Assembly (NCBI GenBank): GCA_947478975.1
Contig: CANJYI010000100.1
Span: forward strand, 1-8,591
Origin: Chthoniobacteraceae bacterium
GTDB lineage: Bacteria; Verrucomicrobiota; Verrucomicrobiia; Chthoniobacterales; Chthoniobacteraceae
Length of the DNA stretch: 8,591 nucleotides
Direction: 5' to 3'
A model generated the notes under the pieces. That model saw nothing but the letters and a program-made list of their open reading frames with translations, searched no databases and was not told the DNA's origin. The first letter of the stretch is position 1; each line of letters opens with the position of its first letter. Position numbers and translations under genes: made by a program. This document shows positions 7,162 to 8,591 of the stretch, piece after piece.

Positions 7162-7656
7162 CTAGAAAGGAATCTCGTCCCCACTGGGATCCAAATCGGG
7201 GTCGCTGGGAGCAGCGGCCCGCACCGGGGGTCTCGAAGGTGGCCGCTGGAGTGGACGCCCTGAGTCCTCATACTCGCCGCCAGCGTAGGAAGATTCAGAT
7301 GAACCACCGCCGGGAGCCGCATCGCGACCACCAAGCATCTGCATGGTTTCGCCGACAATACGCATCTTGGAGCGCTTCTGCCCTGTCTGCTTGTCATCCC
7401 AGGACTCCAACTTAAGGCGACCTTCGACGTACACCGAGCGGCCCTTCTTGAGGTACTTCTCAACAATTTCGGCCAGCTTGTTGTACATCACGATGTCAAC
7501 AAAAGTCGTCTCCTCACGCTTTTCTCCGTTGTCGAGCGTGTAGGAGCGGTTCACAGCCAGTCCGAACTCAGCCACTGGCCCACCCTTCGGCAGGTACTTT
7601 ACCTCAGGATCCCGCGTGAGATTCCCAATCAACATTACCTTGTTTAGGTTCGCCAT
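7162..7656 (-). CDS. ssb: Single-stranded DNA-binding protein
   Basis: This protein binds single-stranded DNA as a tetramer during replication, recombination and repair. The 164 residues form an OB-fold domain (about 1-110) that starts with the typical NLNKVMLIGNLTRDPEVKY and includes FVDIVMYNKLAEIVEKYLKKG and VYVEGRLK. A low-complexity Gly/Ser/Pro/Arg linker follows (about 112-150). The acidic tip DPSGDEIPF corresponds to the DDDIPF-type tail that recruits partner proteins. The start is firm from the conserved N-terminus, but the 14 bases before the ATG are pyrimidine-rich (acagtcctctttct on the coding strand) with no Shine-Dalgarno match. It lies 64 bp downstream of rpsF and just upstream of the terminator hairpin, so it is probably the last gene of the pth-rpsF-ssb unit. 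Confidence 0.98.
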   Translation of the reverse strand: MANLNKVMLIGNLTRDPEVKYLPKGGPVAEFGLAVNRSYTLDNGEKREETTFVDIVMYNKLAEIVEKYLKKGRSVYVEGRLKLESWDDKQTGQKRSKMRIVGETMQMLGGRDAAPGGGSSESSYAGGEYEDSGRPLQRPPSRPPVRAAAPSDPDLDPSGDEIPF

Positions 7657-7720
7657 AGAAAGAGGACTGTTTTACCGAAGCAGGGCCTGTGCTTGCGCCG
7701 CCCCTCAATTCAAAATCGGT

Positions 7721-8023
7721 TTAGGCTGCCTTCACGGCCGCGAGCCGGAGATAATGCTGGCGGTAAACCTGCTCGTCCAACTTCAGCTTGGTCTGCATCT
7801 TGTGGATGAAGGTGGGTTCGGCTTGGAACACGATGTTGACGTAGAAGCCACCACTCAGATCGCCTGAAGCGTAGGTGAACTGACGCTGTCCCATTTTCTG
7901 GACCTGTTCAATCACAGCCCCGTCCTTTTTGAAGTCAGCCTCAAGGCGGTCGATGACCTCCTTTGCGCCTTCGTCATTGCCCTTCACGTTTAAAATCAAC
8001 AGTCCTTCGTATCGGTTCTTCAT
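7721..8023 (-). CDS. rpsF: Small-subunit ribosomal protein bS6
   Basis: The product is a 100-residue bS6, which sits on the 30S platform and pairs with bS18 on 16S rRNA. It shows the family's features: N-terminal NRYEGLLILNVKG, a helix KEVIDRLEADFKKDGAVI, the central QKMGQRQFTYA (usually G-K-R-x-L-A-Y in others) and the GGFYVNIVFQAEP strand. The length is normal for the family. It starts 47 bp after the pth stop and is followed 64 bp later by ssb, the common bacterial rpsF-ssb arrangement. No Shine-Dalgarno sequence at a useful distance is seen before the ATG (an AGAG lies directly against it). I looked for the S6:S18-binding leader hairpin known upstream of some rpsF genes and could not make a convincing one. 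Confidence 0.97.
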   Translation of the reverse strand: MKNRYEGLLILNVKGNDEGAKEVIDRLEADFKKDGAVIEQVQKMGQRQFTYASGDLSGGFYVNIVFQAEPTFIHKMQTKLKLDEQVYRQHYLRLAAVKAA

Positions 8024-8070
8024 CTCTGGATAAAATTGGTCAGCTATCTTGAGGAACTAAACACCGCAGG

Positions 8071-8591
8071 TCAATTAAAAGTGTTCATCGCAAAGGCAAG
8101 TCCCTTGGACTGCACCGCACAAATCGCCTCCTCGGCCCGCTCCAGCATCTCCTCTAGGGCGGGAATCTCGTCTTTTCGGAACTGGCCCAGGACATGGCCC
8201 ACGGTGCCGTTAGGAGACGCCCCACCAATACCCAACCGCAGCCGCGCCACCTCCTGGGTTCCGAGTTGTTCGATGATGGACTTCAACCCCTTCTGTCCCC
8301 CGCTTGACCCTCCCGGACGCAATCGCAGCTTTCCAAGCGGGAGCGACATATCATCCAAAACAACCAAGACCTCGGCCCGCGGGATCTGGTAAAAACCCGC
8401 CACTGCCGCGACTGCAGTGCCGCTCAAGTTCATGAAGGTCTGTGGCTTGCAAAGCCAGACCCCATCCACCTTTGCGACCTCCGCACTCCAAGCCCGCTCC
8501 CTGCGCCACTGCGCCCGCCCCTGAGCCAGTCGGTCCAACGCCATAAAACCCACATTGTGGCGGGTATGCTCGTATTCCGAACCCGGGTTCC
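8071..8591 (-). CDS. pth: Peptidyl-tRNA hydrolase (5' end outside window)
   Basis: This enzyme frees tRNA from peptidyl-tRNAs that drop off the ribosome (EC 3.1.1.29). The frame runs off the right edge, and translation from the edge reads GNPGSEYEHTRHNVGFMALD, the classic Pth N-terminus with the catalytic His (His20 of E. coli) in TRHN. Roughly the first 6-8 residues are missing, so the GTG at 8553 is internal. Also present are PQTFMNLSGTAV (substrate-binding Asn), VVLDDMSLPLGKLRLR (Asp93 equivalent) and FRKDEIPALEEML. In the loop that reads GGHNGL in E. coli, this protein has GGQKGL, so the Asn114 position is Lys; other bacteria also vary here. It ends with MNTFN-stop, 47 bp upstream of rpsF, and probably heads a pth-rpsF-ssb unit whose promoter lies outside the window. 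Confidence 0.96.
   Translation of the reverse strand, partial: NPGSEYEHTRHNVGFMALDRLAQGRAQWRRERAWSAEVAKVDGVWLCKPQTFMNLSGTAVAAVAGFYQIPRAEVLVVLDDMSLPLGKLRLRPGGSSGGQKGLKSIIEQLGTQEVARLRLGIGGASPNGTVGHVLGQFRKDEIPALEEMLERAEEAICAVQSKGLAFAMNTFN

Noticed and set aside
7657..7720. AAGCA/TGCTT hairpin in the rpsF-ssb gap as a regulatory element
   Set aside because: Five-base stem with a mismatched interior; not distinguishable from chance.

Overview
This GC-rich chromosomal segment most likely comes from a member of the Verrucomicrobiota (possibly the Opitutae) or a related PVC-group bacterium. The pointers are a DUF1592/DUF1588/DUF1585 'planctomycete cytochrome c' protein, a secreted protein of LSPExAxALAxH leucine-rich repeats of a type common in Planctomycetes and Verrucomicrobia, and a secreted GH28-like beta-helix protein. 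The assignment is an inference from gene content; no rRNA or other phylogenetic marker was available to test it.

The layout falls into three blocks. (1) Bases 1-3819, plus strand: three codirectional genes for exported proteins. These are the C-terminal part of a periplasmic c-type cytochrome-like protein (1-1257), a 348-residue secreted repeat protein (1268-2314, 10 bp downstream), and a 485-residue GH28-like right-handed beta-helix protein (2362-3819). Together they look like a periplasmic or extracellular module for polysaccharide use and redox chemistry. (2) Bases 3820-4393: 574 bp without a convincing gene, rich in short palindromes, and a candidate dispersed repeat or remnant. (3) Bases 4394-7065, plus strand: glutamine-dependent NAD+ synthetase (nadE), then a divergent ADP-ribosylglycohydrolase-fold protein. 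A strong 12-bp hairpin at 7109-7137 separates these from a convergent minus-strand housekeeping group in the order pth (cut by the right edge), rpsF, ssb.

The two NAD-related genes sit side by side: one makes NAD+, the other belongs to a superfamily that usually removes ADP-ribose, which itself derives from NAD+. The pth-rpsF-ssb group serves translation and replication. It ends at the hairpin without the rpsR gene that often follows ssb in bacteria.

I found no CRISPR array, tRNA, rRNA, intact insertion sequence, toxin-antitoxin pair or recognisable defence system. The least conventional items are the ADP-ribosylglycohydrolase homologue, whose canonical metal-binding acidic motifs are not visible, the repeat protein, and the 574-bp gene-free stretch.
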